Assembly: GCF_029227915.1 (NCBI RefSeq)
Contig: NC_079885.1
Span: 9,716,001 to 9,780,000 of the forward strand
Source: Hydractinia symbiolongicarpus
Taxonomy: Eukaryota; Cnidaria; Hydrozoa; Anthoathecata; Hydractiniidae
Length of the DNA: 64,000 bases
Direction: 5' to 3'
Shown: one piece after another, positions 30,744 through 42,649 of the stretch
Position numbering within the stretch: position 1 is the first letter of the stretch
Layout: each line of letters begins with the position of its first letter
Translations under genes and position numbers: made by a program
Notes under the pieces: model-generated
The model's database searches: none
Told to the model about the DNA's origin: nothing
What the model saw: the letters and a program-made list of their open reading frames with translations, nothing else

Positions 30744-32730
30744 TGGGAGAATCTCTTTATTCTTCACAGATAGACAAGTTGCGAAAACAGGGATTTAAGG
30801 AACACAAAATCAATTGGAAATTGGGGTGTTTTCCCTAATAAAGAAACAGTAAGATATCCTGCTATGAAAACTGTTCTTCATGGCAATGTTATGAAAAAAG
30901 AAATTTCTCCTACAATATATGAAGCGCGGTTACAGTACCATGCAAAAAAAGCATAACATTAATCATAAAATTACAAAGATGACTTAAACATAGTCTGGCG
31001 CCTTTGTTTAAAAATTCAATTACTTAAAGCTGATTTAATAAAGAAAGTGCTTTCAGCAGAATTGCTTAATCTCCCTGTATCTTCATCGTTGGAAAGAAAA
31101 CAAGAAGAAATTCCAAACCGACGTGTGTCTAAAGTAACTGTAGCATGTATCAAAATACCTTTTCCAGAACAGATAACCACTGGATGGATAACTGAATACA
31201 TGCACTATCCTGATATCACAACCAAATGCCTTCTGGAGTATGCACAAAAAGTCTGGCTGTCAAAGCTTTAAATGAGGGAGAAAATTTAATGAATGCTGGA
31301 CATGTTAAAAATGTTGAGTTCAATAACACATCTCAATGTCTGCGTTATTGTTTTTGTTCGTGGAGATGTTATACCACAAACACGGGTTAATGAAGCTCCT
31401 TATAAAACCTGGGTATGTATGAACATTAATAACCATGAAGTTTTAACTGGTGAATGTGGTTGCGTTGCTTGATACAGTGAAAGCTGCATGTTTTTGCACT
31501 GCTCCATTTTGTTGTACATCAGGTTGCATTGGGTTTAAATAAAACATGTTCGTCCAAAACTCAAGTTTTGAACAAAACAGTGGCTAAAGGTCGACAAAAA
31601 GTTCATCTTCCTGCAAAAATGTTGTCAAAATCTTTTAAAAAACCACATCCCGAGCATCTACCAGACCATGTTAAAGTACCACAAACTTTGTTTGATCCTC
31701 GTGCTGTGCATCAACGTACAGCTAATAATATTAATTGGGATCAATTAGCATCGGCTACTGATGGACAGGCTTCTGTTTTATGTTTTCGAAAGAATGTTCA
31801 CCTTGAAAATGAACATAGCTAGCTACAACTTTGTAGCAGGAAATCTACTAAATGTGGAACCACTGACCATGGAAGACATCTGCAAACAATCATTTGCAGA
31901 AAACAGGACAGAGAATCATATTAACATTATTGAAAATTTGCCTAAAGGTCAAGCAAGTACACTGGTTCAGTTACCGCCACGGTATAATCACAACATGTTC
32001 CACACAGTGTTATTTCTCTGTCAAAAAATAAAAACCCATCACAATCATCTGTTGATAATTTGATTGCAAAAATTTAGGGTTATAACAAACTGATTCGTGC
32101 GCCGGCTTTGTTTTGGGGAACTGAGCATGAGCAATATGCTCATAAAAGATACATAGCCTCAAACCGCAAACTTCACAGGAAATTTAAATGTCCAGAATCT
32201 GGACTTAAGATCCATCAGGAGAAACATATACTTGGTGCTAGTGTAGATGGACTGGTGCAATGCTCCTGCTGTGAACCTGGCCCTGTGAACCTGTGAATCT
32301 GGAAATTAAGTGTCTGTTTACTCATCGGGACAAAACTATTGAAGAGTATGTGAAACAGAAAGATGCATGGTTGGAATTAAAATCTAGTGTATACGGTTCA
32401 AAGCTTACACATCAATATTACATTCAAGTACAGCATCAAATGTTTGTTACTGGTTCTACATACAAATATTTTGTTGTTTATCTACCAAAAGAGTCATGCA
32501 CAGTGAGAGTTCTTAAAGATTCAGAATTCATTAATGTTATTTCACTTTTGGAGGGTTTTTTCAATATGGATATCTTGCCAGAAATGTTTGAAAAAAGAAT
32601 ACATAATATTGTTACATGCAAGGATATTTTAAAAGAAATAGTAAATGTTGTTGTAAGAACTTCGCGAAGTACTGAAGTATCAGAGGAATTGAATATTCCT
32701 ACAGTACTCCTAATTAAACGGCTTTTTTAA
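30744..32730 (+). pseudogene. TE-derived SWIM / YqaJ-nuclease gene, broken
   Basis: Several frames together resemble one protein. 30744 onward (MGESLYSSQIDKLRKQGFKE) stops early. 31047-31271 has PNRRVSKVTVACIK and PDITTKCLLEYA. 31355-31475 has FVRGDVIPQTRVNEAPYKTW and GECGCVA (SWIM-like CxC). 31529-31822 has KTVAKGRQKVHLP and FKKPHPEHLPD. 32100-32730 is a YqaJ-type (lambda exonuclease fold) domain: ALFWGTEHEQYAHKRY, ILGASVDGLVQC, NLEIKC and HQYYIQVQHQM. The E/D/ExK-like residues of the nuclease core are present in the last part. At least three frameshifts or stops separate the pieces. Confidence 0.72.
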
Positions 32731-32879
32731 AGCCACACATTTGAAAAAAAATTGCTTTGGTGTATGTATATGCTAATGTATATACGACGAAAACTATCAC
32801 CAATGTTATATAAGAGGAGAATAATCAAATTTGAAATTAATTTGGAATATTTTGAAAACAACCAAGTATTTACAGTAAA

Positions 32880-33270
32880 CAGAAGCACGCATGTCGTATA
32901 ATATTTGGCACGGACAGATACACCACAGAACCGTTATTGACAAAAATAAGGGCCTTGATTATCTATAAATTGAACATAGACCAGGTTTTGTTATTTATGT
33001 ATAAATTAAGATACAGCATTGCACCAAGGCCTTCACAAATCAGTTTTTAGAAATAAAAGACGGGTATGACACAAGATATTCAACAAACAATTTTAACATT
33101 TCAAAGACCTTTCTAGTGATCACTCGATACGCCATATCTTGTCGTGGGCCATTATTATGGAACACAATTTTAGATGGAGACAAAAAAACTATTTGCTTCT
33201 TGACGCATTTTAAGAAAACCACAAAACATTTCTTGTTATATAATGATTTAGATTATTCGCAGTATTTTTA
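32880..33270 (+). pseudogene. LINE ORF2 3' end fragment
   Basis: Frames LNIDQVLLFMYKLRYS and, after a shift, DGYDTRYSTNNFN, then RYAISCRGPLLWNTI and FKKTTKHFLL. The 'Y(N)TR...GP.LWN....FKK.LK..L' series is the end of CR1/Jockey-type ORF2 proteins. Five-prime truncated, with one frameshift. Confidence 0.65.
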
Positions 33271-33312
33271 GAATCACATTTTTGTAATTTTTTGCAACAC
33301 TAGAGGTATTGC

Positions 33313-33327
33313 GGGGGGGGGGGGGGG
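33313..33327 (+). repeat. Run of 15 G
   Basis: Uninterrupted G run. A potential G-quadruplex and a place where sequencing length errors are likely. Confidence 0.9.
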
Positions 33328-33856
33328 TCACAATAAAATGCTTAGTATAAAAATAAAGCATGCTTTGACTAAAGCAAGTTGCCAGCAACATCAAAGGGAG
33401 AGTTGTAAACAAAATTTAAAACGAAACTTAGAATCATACATAACAAATGTTCTTTTACATGTGAGGGAGACAGATGTGCAAATGGATCCAAGGAAGAAAA
33501 TTTTGTTGTTGACAACACTCCAGGGGCGGATCCAAACCCCGTCAATTGGGTCAAAGGACGGGGTTTAAAAATAACAAGTATAGTTTATCTAATTTTCAAA
33601 TATTTAGTACTAACCAGTAATATTTGAGGCGTGTAATAATGTATTCATTTGAGCGCTCATCAATATAAAAATTAATAATATTGCCGCCGCTGTTGCTGCC
33701 GTGATGGCGGATAGAAAAATATGGACCCGGCCCTGCAGGTTTTTGCCGGAGCAATGAGGTTATTCTTAACTCTTATTGGTCTAGAGTGCCGGGTTTGCAG
33801 GAGAAGAACACCGGCAGGATTTGATTGGTCATTACAGAAGTTTTCTTAAGTTGTGA

Positions 33857-35090
33857 TTGGCTAAAAATCAATACCCTGCAAAAGCCAAAATGCTCACGCT
33901 AGTCTTCATTTTCATATCTTCCTCAACATCATTGCTCAACATGGCGTTTAGTTCAGTGAGAGAAGATGTTTTGAAATTATTTCAAGACGAAGATTTGCAG
34001 AAATTGATTGAAGTATTTAATATTTATTCTGAGAAATGGATAAATTCAAATAAAAATGTGTATTTAAACACAGAACAGCTTTATGCTGTACTTTCTTGTG
34101 GAGAAATTGGTGTGAATGAAGATGCTTTGAATTATCTTCCTGCATCAGTTTCTTCCAAGAATTGTGTTGCATTGAGGTAAGATTTTATTTTCTGTAATTT
34201 CCATTTCTGATTTTTGCTGACCATTTGTTACCATAGTAATTAAGTGTACATCACTATGTCATCACCATGAACTACTTATGGTTAGCTAGCTAGCTACATG
34301 TATTCGTGGTTTTTGTTTTGATTATTACTCTTGGAGAGTTAGCAACCGTATCTATGGTAGATAGATAGATAGATAGATGTGCATATTTTACATGGCTAGC
34401 CTCACAAATATCGAGGGATATACCCTGTCTATTATTTCCAGGAGGGGCCATGGCGTAGATGGAGAGTCGAGTATTTAATGCTCATTTTAAGCTACGCAGA
34501 CCCAATTAGAGCCCGCGCTCTACTAGACAACTCCCGGCAACATCCAACGGCCCACACAGTGTGCCATCTTCCCAATTTAACATTCACTGGCCCATGTTGA
34601 ATCGCCGTCAAGAGGAATCGAACCCCTGTCTCCCGCACAGAGTAGGAGAGCTATAACCACTAATCTACGGCGCCACATAACCACTAATCTACGGCGCCAC
34701 ATAACCACTAATCTACGGCGCCACAAGCTAGCTGGGATGTGTGTGTGTGGAATTAATAATGGTTTTGATTCTTCTCAAAATGTTAAAACTTAGTGTCTTT
34801 GCTCTGAGGAGTGAATTCTCTTTAATTTCTCTAAGAAATATTTATTTATTTTTCACTGTTTAGGTCCGAATCATCTGGAAATTGCTTGTTTAGCTCCATA
34901 TCCTTATGTCTGGTAGGTGATAATAGTTTGACGCAACAGTTATAGCTACTTGCTTGCATTAAACTTTTTGTCAATTCTGAGTATTATAGTTCTCACCCCA
35001 ATTTATTTGTTGACAAATATCCATCTTTAAGTCCATCAAATATTTTAGCAATGTCAGTATCTCATGCTGCTGTTGCAGGGACTATGGGGT
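33857..35090 (+). pseudogene. Vertnin/OTU-like gene carried in a TIR element
   Basis: Exon 1 (ATG at 33890 or 33942, donor GTAAGA after 34176) encodes NVYLNTEQLYAVLSCG and LPASVSSKNCVALR. The next exon (acceptor before 34865) continues SESSGNCLFSSISLCLVGDN and, after an in-frame TAG at 34943-34945, LLACIKLFVNSEYYSSHPN. SGNCLFSSISL is the GNCLF start of an OTU-like fold, as in vertnin-related proteins. CCAAT-like ATTGG boxes lie upstream at 33821 and 33856. The stop codon and lack of a clear end suggest decay. Confidence 0.6.
34357..34722 (-). mobile_element. tRNA-derived SINE (family 2) with TAGA tail and tripled head end
   Basis: The tail is (TAGA)n at 34357-34378. The body matches 12479-12826. 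The tRNA-like head on the minus strand contains the B-box GGTTCGATTCC. The final 24-bp unit (CATAACCACTAATCTACGGC plus GCCA) is repeated three times at the head end. It is inserted in the intron of the vertnin-like gene. Confidence 0.78.
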
Positions 35091-35825
35091 TACTCAGTTG
35101 TCATTTTATCCTGCATTCATTTTTATTCATATCAAACCATTTCATTGCAATATTCATTATCATTTAATTGAAAACTGTCAAGAAATAGTAGAACATAGTT
35201 GCAGTTGTCAAGTTATCCTGTATTTTTTAAATATAAATATGCCAATGACAGCTAAATTTTTCTCTATTTTTTCCTCATCATTGTATCTTGTTATCTTAAT
35301 TCTTTACTTCTTTTTTATTTGGCTGTCCATGTCTGGATGACATTTTTTGTTATCCTAGGCATGCTGATGAGCTCTGATATTGAGCGAAACAGCCTATTAA
35401 CATCTATAAATTATATGAGATAATCTTGTTTCTTTAGTTCATAGGCTTCATATATAACAATAGAAACTCAGCAAGAAAGAGAAGCAACCAAACAACATTG
35501 TTGAAAAGATGACACGGTAACGATTTTCGTTTTATGCTGTATGAATGACAAATAGCCTTTTTATTTTCAAAATAATTTACAATTTAGATGCGGGAATGTT
35601 GTTTTCAGACAATCTAGGATCCTCCAATGTTTAAAAATTTTCTGGCCCCTCAGGCCCAACCATGGTGGGCCTTCGCGTGTCACTAATATAAGTACATTTT
35701 ACGACGGGGTACATCAGAAATCCTAGATCCGCCCCTGCACTCAAAACGTTTTTACGACGAAAGTATGCTGCAAGTAGAAAGAGACACTTACTTCTCGTTC
35801 TGATTTTATTAATGAATACAAATAA

Positions 35826-36236
35826 TTACAATTTTTTTAATATTGTCCACGATCTATCATCCAAAGAAGGTACTGGATGTTTGAGTATGATCAAAATTGG
35901 TTCGATTTGCTGTTTTTTTTGTTGTGCTGTTTCCAAATCATTAAAATTTTCTTTCCACATATCGACTAACATTCTTGCTTGTATTTCGTTATCACTTGAT
36001 GCGATTGACGGGGATGATTCAGAGTTTTGCATATATTGAGAATTTGAAGATACTGCTTGACCGTATATCTGATTTTGAAACAACCATTCGGTAAATGTGG
36101 GTACAGGTGCACCAATTCCAAATGCAGTTCTATAATAATCTATGTAAGCTTGGTATCCTTCGTGAATATTTTGATTTCCACTCATGTTCATGTTGTTGTT
36201 TTTTTCACATACGAATGGACTTTGTTTCACTTTCAT
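35826..36236 (-). CDS. Hypothetical protein, Myb/MADF-like start (136 aa)
   Basis: Single open frame from ATG (36236) to stop. The N-terminal half is Asn/Gln/Ser-rich (NNNMNMSGNQNIHEGYQAYI). The later segment DNEIQARMLVDMWKENFNDL looks like the first helix of a Myb/SANT or MADF domain, as in Harbinger-type accessory proteins, but the domain is not completed. It lies between two TEs. It may be the first exon of a TE gene. Confidence 0.4.
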   Translation of the reverse strand: MKVKQSPFVCEKNNNMNMSGNQNIHEGYQAYIDYYRTAFGIGAPVPTFTEWLFQNQIYGQAVSSNSQYMQNSESSPSIASSDNEIQARMLVDMWKENFNDLETAQQKKQQIEPILIILKHPVPSLDDRSWTILKKL

Positions 36237-36685
36237 AATACCCGCTCACTTTCCTTAAAATTCCTCACTTTTAATAGTCAAATATTTGTGCATAATTTTT
36301 ATTCTATTGTTTTATGCACTTATAGCAGCTAAAGCCCCCCCATTGTAAATATTTTTTCGTTATGTAAAAACGAGATTAGAAGACACAACTCTACTTCCTT
36401 CTCGAAAGGCTATTTGCAAGAGAAATATTATTTACGAGGTAACGTTAATATACAGAATATAAGCACGTGACCAAATATAACCAATCACAATACTATATAC
36501 AAAAAATAGAAACATGCGCAATGCGCAATCCTAGCTTCTACACTTTACGTTAATTTTAATCTCCTCTCTTTAACCATAGTCACAAGAGAGAGATAGTCTG
36601 GGTAATCGGCCATTTCGGGCCGCTACGGTAAAAGTACCTGACCTAGAACGGGTGGTCCGAAAGTAAGGGGACTGAATGTTGTAAA

Positions 36686-37674
36686 ATGGCTGCGGCGAAG
36701 GAAGATTTCCTTTATGGTGAAGACCTTAATGCTATATTGGAGGCTATAGATGAAGACATTTTGCTAAGTAATTCAGATTTTGACGTGGAACTAACCACAG
36801 TTGTTAACGACATACCGGAGGAGGACACAAAAGTCACCTTTAGCTGTAGTTTGTGTCCTAAAGTTTGTGTTTCTAAAAGAGGATTAACACGCCACACCAA
36901 CGCGAAACATAGTGACCACGACAAAGGTGACTCTGCAGGATCGGGTGAGAGAGATTTCAAGGAAGCTGAGAAGATGTTACATCCATTGTATTTTAAAAAA
37001 TATATGGAAGAAGCTGTTTCAAAATTGGCTGGTGATGAATGTTACCCATCAGAAATCACCAATGAATTTAAAATGTTCAAAGTTGGTGGCCTAGACAATG
37101 TTTTACCGTCTTATGCTCTTGTGAAAGACCTTATATAATGGTTCGATGGGGATGCTGAAAAGTTTTATCCATTGTTTTATAAGAATATTTTGGATATAGA
37201 GCATCCCTTTGGTTCAAGCTTGAGTCGCAACTGTAGCGTACTGTTGGGATTTGAATTAGCAAATCTAGTTTTGTGTCACTTGTCTGGTTCAACATACAAA
37301 GACGATCTTCTGCAAGTGTCAAATAAGTCATCATACACCTTTTCAGATAAAGAACTATCTGTGATATCTTATCTTGGTGGATATGTCTTCAGTACCATGT
37401 ATCGTCGTATACGCTTCTCGTCAAGAAAGACCTCACAACACATATACCACCAACAATATCTAGCTATCCTGTTGGCAGGAAAATCTGAGGACACACAAGA
37501 TATACCACAAAACAAATTAGTCAATGCTAGGGACCGTGGTGGCTTATGGAAGGTTAAAAAGTGGTTTTAATATTTACATCTGCTGAAGAACTTTTTCGTT
37601 CATACACCAGCAAAAGGTCATTAATAAAATGGCTATCACATAAAAAAACAGCTATTTTTATAGCTACACATTTA
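36686..37674 (+). pseudogene. C2H2 zinc-finger accessory gene of the P-like element
   Basis: ATG 36686; acidic N terminus, then one C2H2 finger (CSLCPKVCVSKRGLTRH, spacing CX2CX12HX4H). The frame is interrupted by TAA at 37136-37138 but continues in the same frame (FDGDAEKFYPLFYKNILD, then FSDKELSVISYLGGYVFSTM). A second break near the A-run at 37553-37558 shifts frame, after which VVLIFTSAEELFRSYTSKRS runs to a stop at 37674. I do not know this protein's role. Its place inside the TIRs suggests an accessory DNA-binding factor. Confidence 0.62.
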
Positions 37675-38564
37675 TAAAAAATCATTATGCTGGCATAGCT
37701 ATAGCTAGTGAGCTAGCTGTAGTTTCCGATCTTGAATTTCTGATGTTTTCACAATTTTTTTTAAATATATACTATACTTTTAAAAAAATTGTAGCTAGTA
37801 TGAATATGATCATAACTATGCCCAGGTCAAATTCTGAGAGTCATAAAGGATCAAGCAATACTTGCTCCTTATTCAACTAAGTTTTTATGGTTGAAAAAAC
37901 CTTCACTGGCATTTTGTTTAATTATGCTACCAGGGTTACTACTTTATAAAAAAAATATCATCCAACTGTAATCAGGAAAATTTATGTTAAGTAGGAAATA
38001 AAATATGATTTATCTTCCAATGCTAAAACCGTAGAGATGGTTGACAATATTTTTCGAAAAAAAACATGATATACTTTTCAAACAAAATAAATGTTACACC
38101 CCGTATCTATTTCAACGTCTGAGGCCGTTTTTAAGTGTCTGAAAATTCCGCTAATCCGGGAGGCTAGTTACAATGGAGATAAAAAACCTACGGGGAAATG
38201 GCTGTACTTAAAAAAACATGGAGCTCAACATTCTTACAGTGATAGTTATTATCTCTCTAATAATTGGCCGATCTGTTTCGAAAACTAATTAAAAACAAAC
38301 ATTAGCTTGTAGATTTGCATTTTGACAAGAAGCAAACTGCAAGTAAACCGAATGGGGAATTTTGTGTAAATTCTAGCTAGCTGAAAGATATTTGTAAAAG
38401 GTAATAACTTACTGTTAAGTACATCAACTTTATACTTACGCCAAGGTAGAAATATTTGCTGTGAAGGAAAGCTGGAGCTGTGTAGCTAGTTTTCTACCAA
38501 ATAATGTTTTTATAAGAATGTGTGGCTATAAAAATAACCGTTTTTTGTTAGTGTTGCTTCTTCT

Positions 38565-40453
38565 TCAGTGTTTCCTCTTTTTTCTGCATGGTACAGGTTC
38601 ATCACTAAAATCAACTACAGCATTATTAACTACATTACCAGAAATAGGTTTGAAAATTTTCTGGTTCCTGATGGTGTTGTCATTGTAGCCAAAGTCTCTC
38701 ATTGAAGGGTTGTCTTTTCGTGCTCCCATAGATCTTTGCCGACCAAAATAATTTTCTAAAGGATCTTGACATAAACGTTCAGTAAGAACATAAGGCACAT
38801 TATTATTCAGTAAGTACTGAGTCAACTCGATGATCGAATTAACAGTAATCTTAATACCTTCATGTGTTTGCCAAGATATAAACATGTTAGCCTTTGCGTT
38901 TTTAGAATAATTACCTGGTCGATCTTCAATGGTTTGTAGCCAATCATCAAAATATTGGAGAAAAACCTGACGTAACCACACAAAGCGAGTATCATTGATA
39001 TCTGTAAATGGAGCAAGAAATGGTTTTCTTTTGTGCTTGTATTCTTGTGTGTTCCTAATGTTGAGAATATCAAAAAATCCATCCATCATTACACAAAAAA
39101 ATTTCATGAATGGAGAAACTTTTGAAGGATCAGTATTGGACATGATCGTTTTGAAATCCGAACCAAGATCAGAACTGACAGAGATGGATGATGCAGATAT
39201 TTCTTCTTGTAGTAACTTTATCTCATGTTTTAGTGATATGTTTTCTATTTGCAATGCTTTTTTCTCACTACGTTCTTCGAAGTCTCAATAACACACGCTC
39301 TGGTGATGTGAATGCAATTGGTGCATTTAACTTAGCAGGAATATTTAGATTTGAGGATGTGCGTTTCACTGAAATATGTGCTTTTTTTACGAAACTAGTA
39401 CATTGTATGCATATATCACCGTCCAAATTCAATAACATGCAATCCAGAGAACGAATGAATACGGTTTGTTGTAATGGACTTTCATCTGAATGTATTGTGA
39501 ATTTTTTGGAGATGGTGTGTTTGATGAAGTACAATGTTTGTGAAATGGATGAATCGGTAACCCCAGGACAATTTTGATATTTCGAAATCTCTCTGATCAA
39601 GTTTGATAAAGTGATATTTCGGACTGATCGTTTATAAAGTTTATAAATATTGTGATGGTCAGGAAGACTCCAAGTGTATCCACGGATAGTGAATGATAAT
39701 GAGTCATCAACATATATTTCCAACTTAGGATTGACATGAATATTGTCACATGCCCAAACTTTTACTGCATCAGCAGCAGATATATCCAAATTCCAACCAC
39801 AAGGAAGCTTAAGCATTTTGGCTCGATTTACAAAATTCTCGAACGATTGATAGCATATATGGGTGGTCGGTTCCACTGTTGTATTTAACTTTTTCTCTGC
39901 AATATTTTTTGCTGAAGGTCTTGGTTTGACTGATGTGCTGTAAAAGAGTAAACACAAACATTATATACTTGACTGATGTGACATGTTTTGTAAATGTAAA
40001 TATAGCTATAGTTATATATATATATATATATATATACCTTGAAGCAGGAATACTTTTCTCTGGAAAATTCAATGTTGGTATGGAACCAGGAATGAGTGTT
40101 TTTCTTTTATCATCTAGAAGAAAGTATTATATATGCATTATTATCACAGTCGTGATTATTATATGTGAAATATCCTTTTTCTGTAGTTGAAATATCTGAA
40201 AGTGTATTGAATCACACTTGCGTTGTACTATCTGGCTTTGTAGAAAATGCTTCTCACAAATATACAGATTACGTTTATCTATTTGTGCTCTCAACTGTTT
40301 ATCAATAACGCGATCTTTGATTATCACAGCGACTAGCTTGTCTCTCCAGGATGCGTTGTACTCGTCATTCGCTTATGTAATTTTGAAAATAGAAATTCCA
40401 CTTGTTCTACGGGAGCTAGAGCAACCAAACACTGAACAATTAGCTCCAACCAT
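38565..40453 (-). pseudogene. THAP-type P transposase, internally deleted
   Basis: Minus-strand exons, approximately 40453-40210, 40111-40038 and 39937-38565. The THAP domain starts MVGANCSVFGCSSSRRTSG with the CX2H end ICEKHF, but TAA at 40373-40375 interrupts it. The middle region (RGYTWSLPDHHNIYKLY, then FVKKAHISVKRTSSNL) ends in a 1-base frameshift near 39280, followed by a coiled coil (KALQIENISLKHEIKLLQEE). After SPFMKFF the reading jumps straight to DGFFDILNIRNT and the C-terminal part (YVLTERLCQDPLENYFGRQR). The RNase H-like catalytic core expected between them in P/THAP9 transposases is absent. Confidence 0.78.
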
Positions 40454-40904
40454 AGTTTATAATACCAAAAAATCCAGGTAAACTTCTGCAAAGTACCTAG
40501 CATACAAAGCTTCCCGCCTGTTTTTGAATTTTTGGTCCCCCTAAAAGTAGACTGGGCACTAGAAAATTTCTGAACGCGAGTCAGATACCGGAGCGGAGCT
40601 CAATCACGGCGGTACCCAGACTATCTCTCTTTCTTATGACTATGCTTTAACCTATTTCAACTAGATGGGGCTTGATGATAAGACAAAATATGTCTTCTAC
40701 TTGCTCCAGTCATTATTTGATTGTAAACAAACATGTACAAAAAATTATTCTGACGTAAAATATATACATTACATTGATGTCTTGCATTTTTGGTCATAGT
40801 CCAGGCTTTGATTCCGTTTCATAAAGAACCCAAGAAATCAAATCGGTTTGAGCACTCACACCATACAGATGAAAATCCCGACCCTCGGTACTTTTGTCCC
40901 TCAA

Positions 40905-40985
40905 TTGCTGCCCTAAGATTTTAAACCCCCTCACCCCACTGTGATAATATGTTCAAAAAATCCCGGACCGAATAGGGTCATTAAA
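40905..40985. mobile_element. Terminal fragment of the TTAA MITE family
   Basis: TATGTTCAAAAAATCCCGGA followed by CCGAATAGGGTCATTAA matches one end of the 42650-43391 element. Confidence 0.6.
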
Positions 40986-41045
40986 AACAGCGCAACATAT
41001 ATAATGGTAGCTCAGAAGCCAAATGCCTTAAAGATTTATTTTCAA

Positions 41046-41325
41046 GGGCGGAGATGGTGTAGTAATAGCGCATTTAGCTTGTAAACAGAAGATTCCAGGT
41101 TCGAGTCCCCACTCTGGCGCATTTTAAAAGTAGTGTTGTCAGCCCCTTTAGTGCCATCTAGTGACTGCTAATCGGCTTGCGTGGCAGACAAGCAAGTTAG
41201 AGCAATGCTATATGTATCTCTAGCGGTAATGTAACATAGTTACAGTCGTAGAAGAGAAGGAGCCAGACGTGTTATGATGAAATCTCCAAGGACGTTAAAA
41301 CGTTCTTTACTTACTTTCTTACTCA
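41046..41325 (+). mobile_element. tRNA-derived SINE (family 1), full length
   Basis: Head GGCGGAGATGGTGTAGTAAT with B-box GGTTCGAGTCCCC and CTCTGGCGC closing. The body is shared with 3914-4155, and the tail has CTTTACTTAC units. Confidence 0.78.
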
Positions 41326-41869
41326 ATTTTCAAGTGTTTTGTGATAAAGTCTAATAAAGAGAAAGTGTGACGATTAATTCCAATAGAACTTTCTAACCAA
41401 AGTCCAGTGAACAAATGACCGTACCCTGCGGTATATAGTTTAAACTATTCATAATCCCAGCACACGTATTTACCTTGTGGCATTTTTGCGGAGAGAAGCG
41501 GAGTGCGCGTCAGCGCACGGAGCGTAGCGGAGCCTATTTCCTCATTATATAAGCCAAATATAAAGGAAATGTAAGTACGGTGGAGAGTATATAGGATTTC
41601 GTCCCTATACATCCAAATTATCATGGTTACTATGGAAATATTAAAATTTCGTCCAAAGGATCACAGTAATCTAGCAATTTAATATGGTCATTCTCTAGTA
41701 CATTTTTTAGTAAGCGAGACAACTTGTTTATAGCACGGCGAAGGAGTGTTTCTTGTTTGTTAAAACTCAAACTTTCGTTAATCTAAAGCTATATCGTATT
41801 GTTCAAGAAAAGGAAGAAAGGCTAACTATTTTTTACATGTAACGAACCCTTTCTTATTCTCACTCACAC

Positions 41870-42070
41870 CTAAGGCTAGCTAGCATAAAACTACTGACTG
41901 AGCTGGAATAATAATAGAACTTAAATAGCTAGCTAGAGCTACTTGAATTGAAGAGCTAGCTAGCTAATAGCATAAAAAAGATCAAGCAATATCATAATGG
42001 CTAGTATAAAACTAGCTAGCTACAAAGAAATAGATTTTCTGGCTATAGCTAGCTATAGCTCTACATATAC
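41870..42070. repeat. AGCT-rich palindromic patch
   Basis: Repeated runs of GCTAGCTAGC and AGCTATAGCT, each self-complementary. No coding content. Similar short runs occur near 34280 and 37690. Confidence 0.6.
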
Positions 42071-42114
42071 TACACAGTGAGTGAGATAATACACTCAATC
42101 ATAGTGCCGTGTTA

Positions 42115-42435
42115 ATTTTTAATCTTTAACAGAAACTTTTTCCATTAAATATTGCGGGGGTTTTTTGCTTAGAGAAGGTAAAAACAGGTTATAAACTGTA
42201 TTTTTATTTTTAAATGTTACAAAATTTTCCACAAAGTATATAAAATTGTTTTAGCTGCGTAGGATAAGAACAGGTTGTTAACCGTCTGTTTGTTTGATTC
42301 ATTCATTTCATTCATTCATATTGTGCCGAAACGTATGTGCGAAACAGTATAGCTACCTGTACAAATCACTCAGCCCTGTGTTAACAACAAGCTGTTACCT
42401 GTGTTTCTATTTAACAGAAGTTTAAGCTAATCTGG
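42115..42435. repeat. Diverged direct repeat, unit 1 (unit 2 at 43610-43940)
   Basis: Both units share blocks in the same order: TTTTTATTTTTAAATGTTAC, TTTTAGCTG(C/T)GTAGGATAA, AATCACTCAGCC and TTACCTGTGTTTCTATTTAA. A fainter third version may run through 43960-44290. No gene recognised. Confidence 0.6.
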
Positions 42436-42649
42436 TTTAGTCACAAGTAACTATAACACCTGGCGCCATTTATACGTTTTGTAAACTGTGCCACATTGAA
42501 TGTTGATTATGTCTGGTTTGAAATGGTATTAAACCTATATGGATGTGCAACATACCTGTTTTATTATTTAATTTTTCAACATCTGCATTTGTTATTACCC
42601 AGGCGTTTTAAATTCTAACTTTAACATCAACGTCTACGTTTTCTGTTAA

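Larger units (their letters stand above)
33521..35737. mobile_element. hAT-like element with CAGGGGCGGATC termini (2217 bp)
   Basis: Left end CAGGGGCGGATCCAAA; right end on the other strand CAGGGGCGGATCTAGGA. The five bases CACTC flank both sides (33516-33520, 35738-35742), consistent with a 5-bp target-site duplication. The termini look hAT-like. It contains the vertnin/OTU-like gene remnant and no recognisable transposase. Confidence 0.62.
36575..40644. mobile_element. P-like DNA transposon, 4070 bp, with TIRs and 7-bp TSD
   Basis: The left terminus CATAGTCACAAGAGAGAGAT continues AGTCTGGGTA. The right terminus on the other strand is CATAGTCATAAGAAAGAGAG then ATAGTCTGGGTA. CTTTAAC flanks both ends (36568-36574 and 40645-40651). 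Inside, a plus-strand C2H2 gene (36686-37674) and a minus-strand THAP transposase (40453-38565) face each other. P elements normally duplicate 7-8 bp. Coding damage indicates a dead copy. Confidence 0.87.

Noticed and set aside
36686-40453. Stop-codon reassignment, because several genes have single in-frame stops
   Set aside because: RBM39, tetraspan 2 and the lectin end at normal TAA codons, and most of the affected frames are TE genes that also carry frameshifts.
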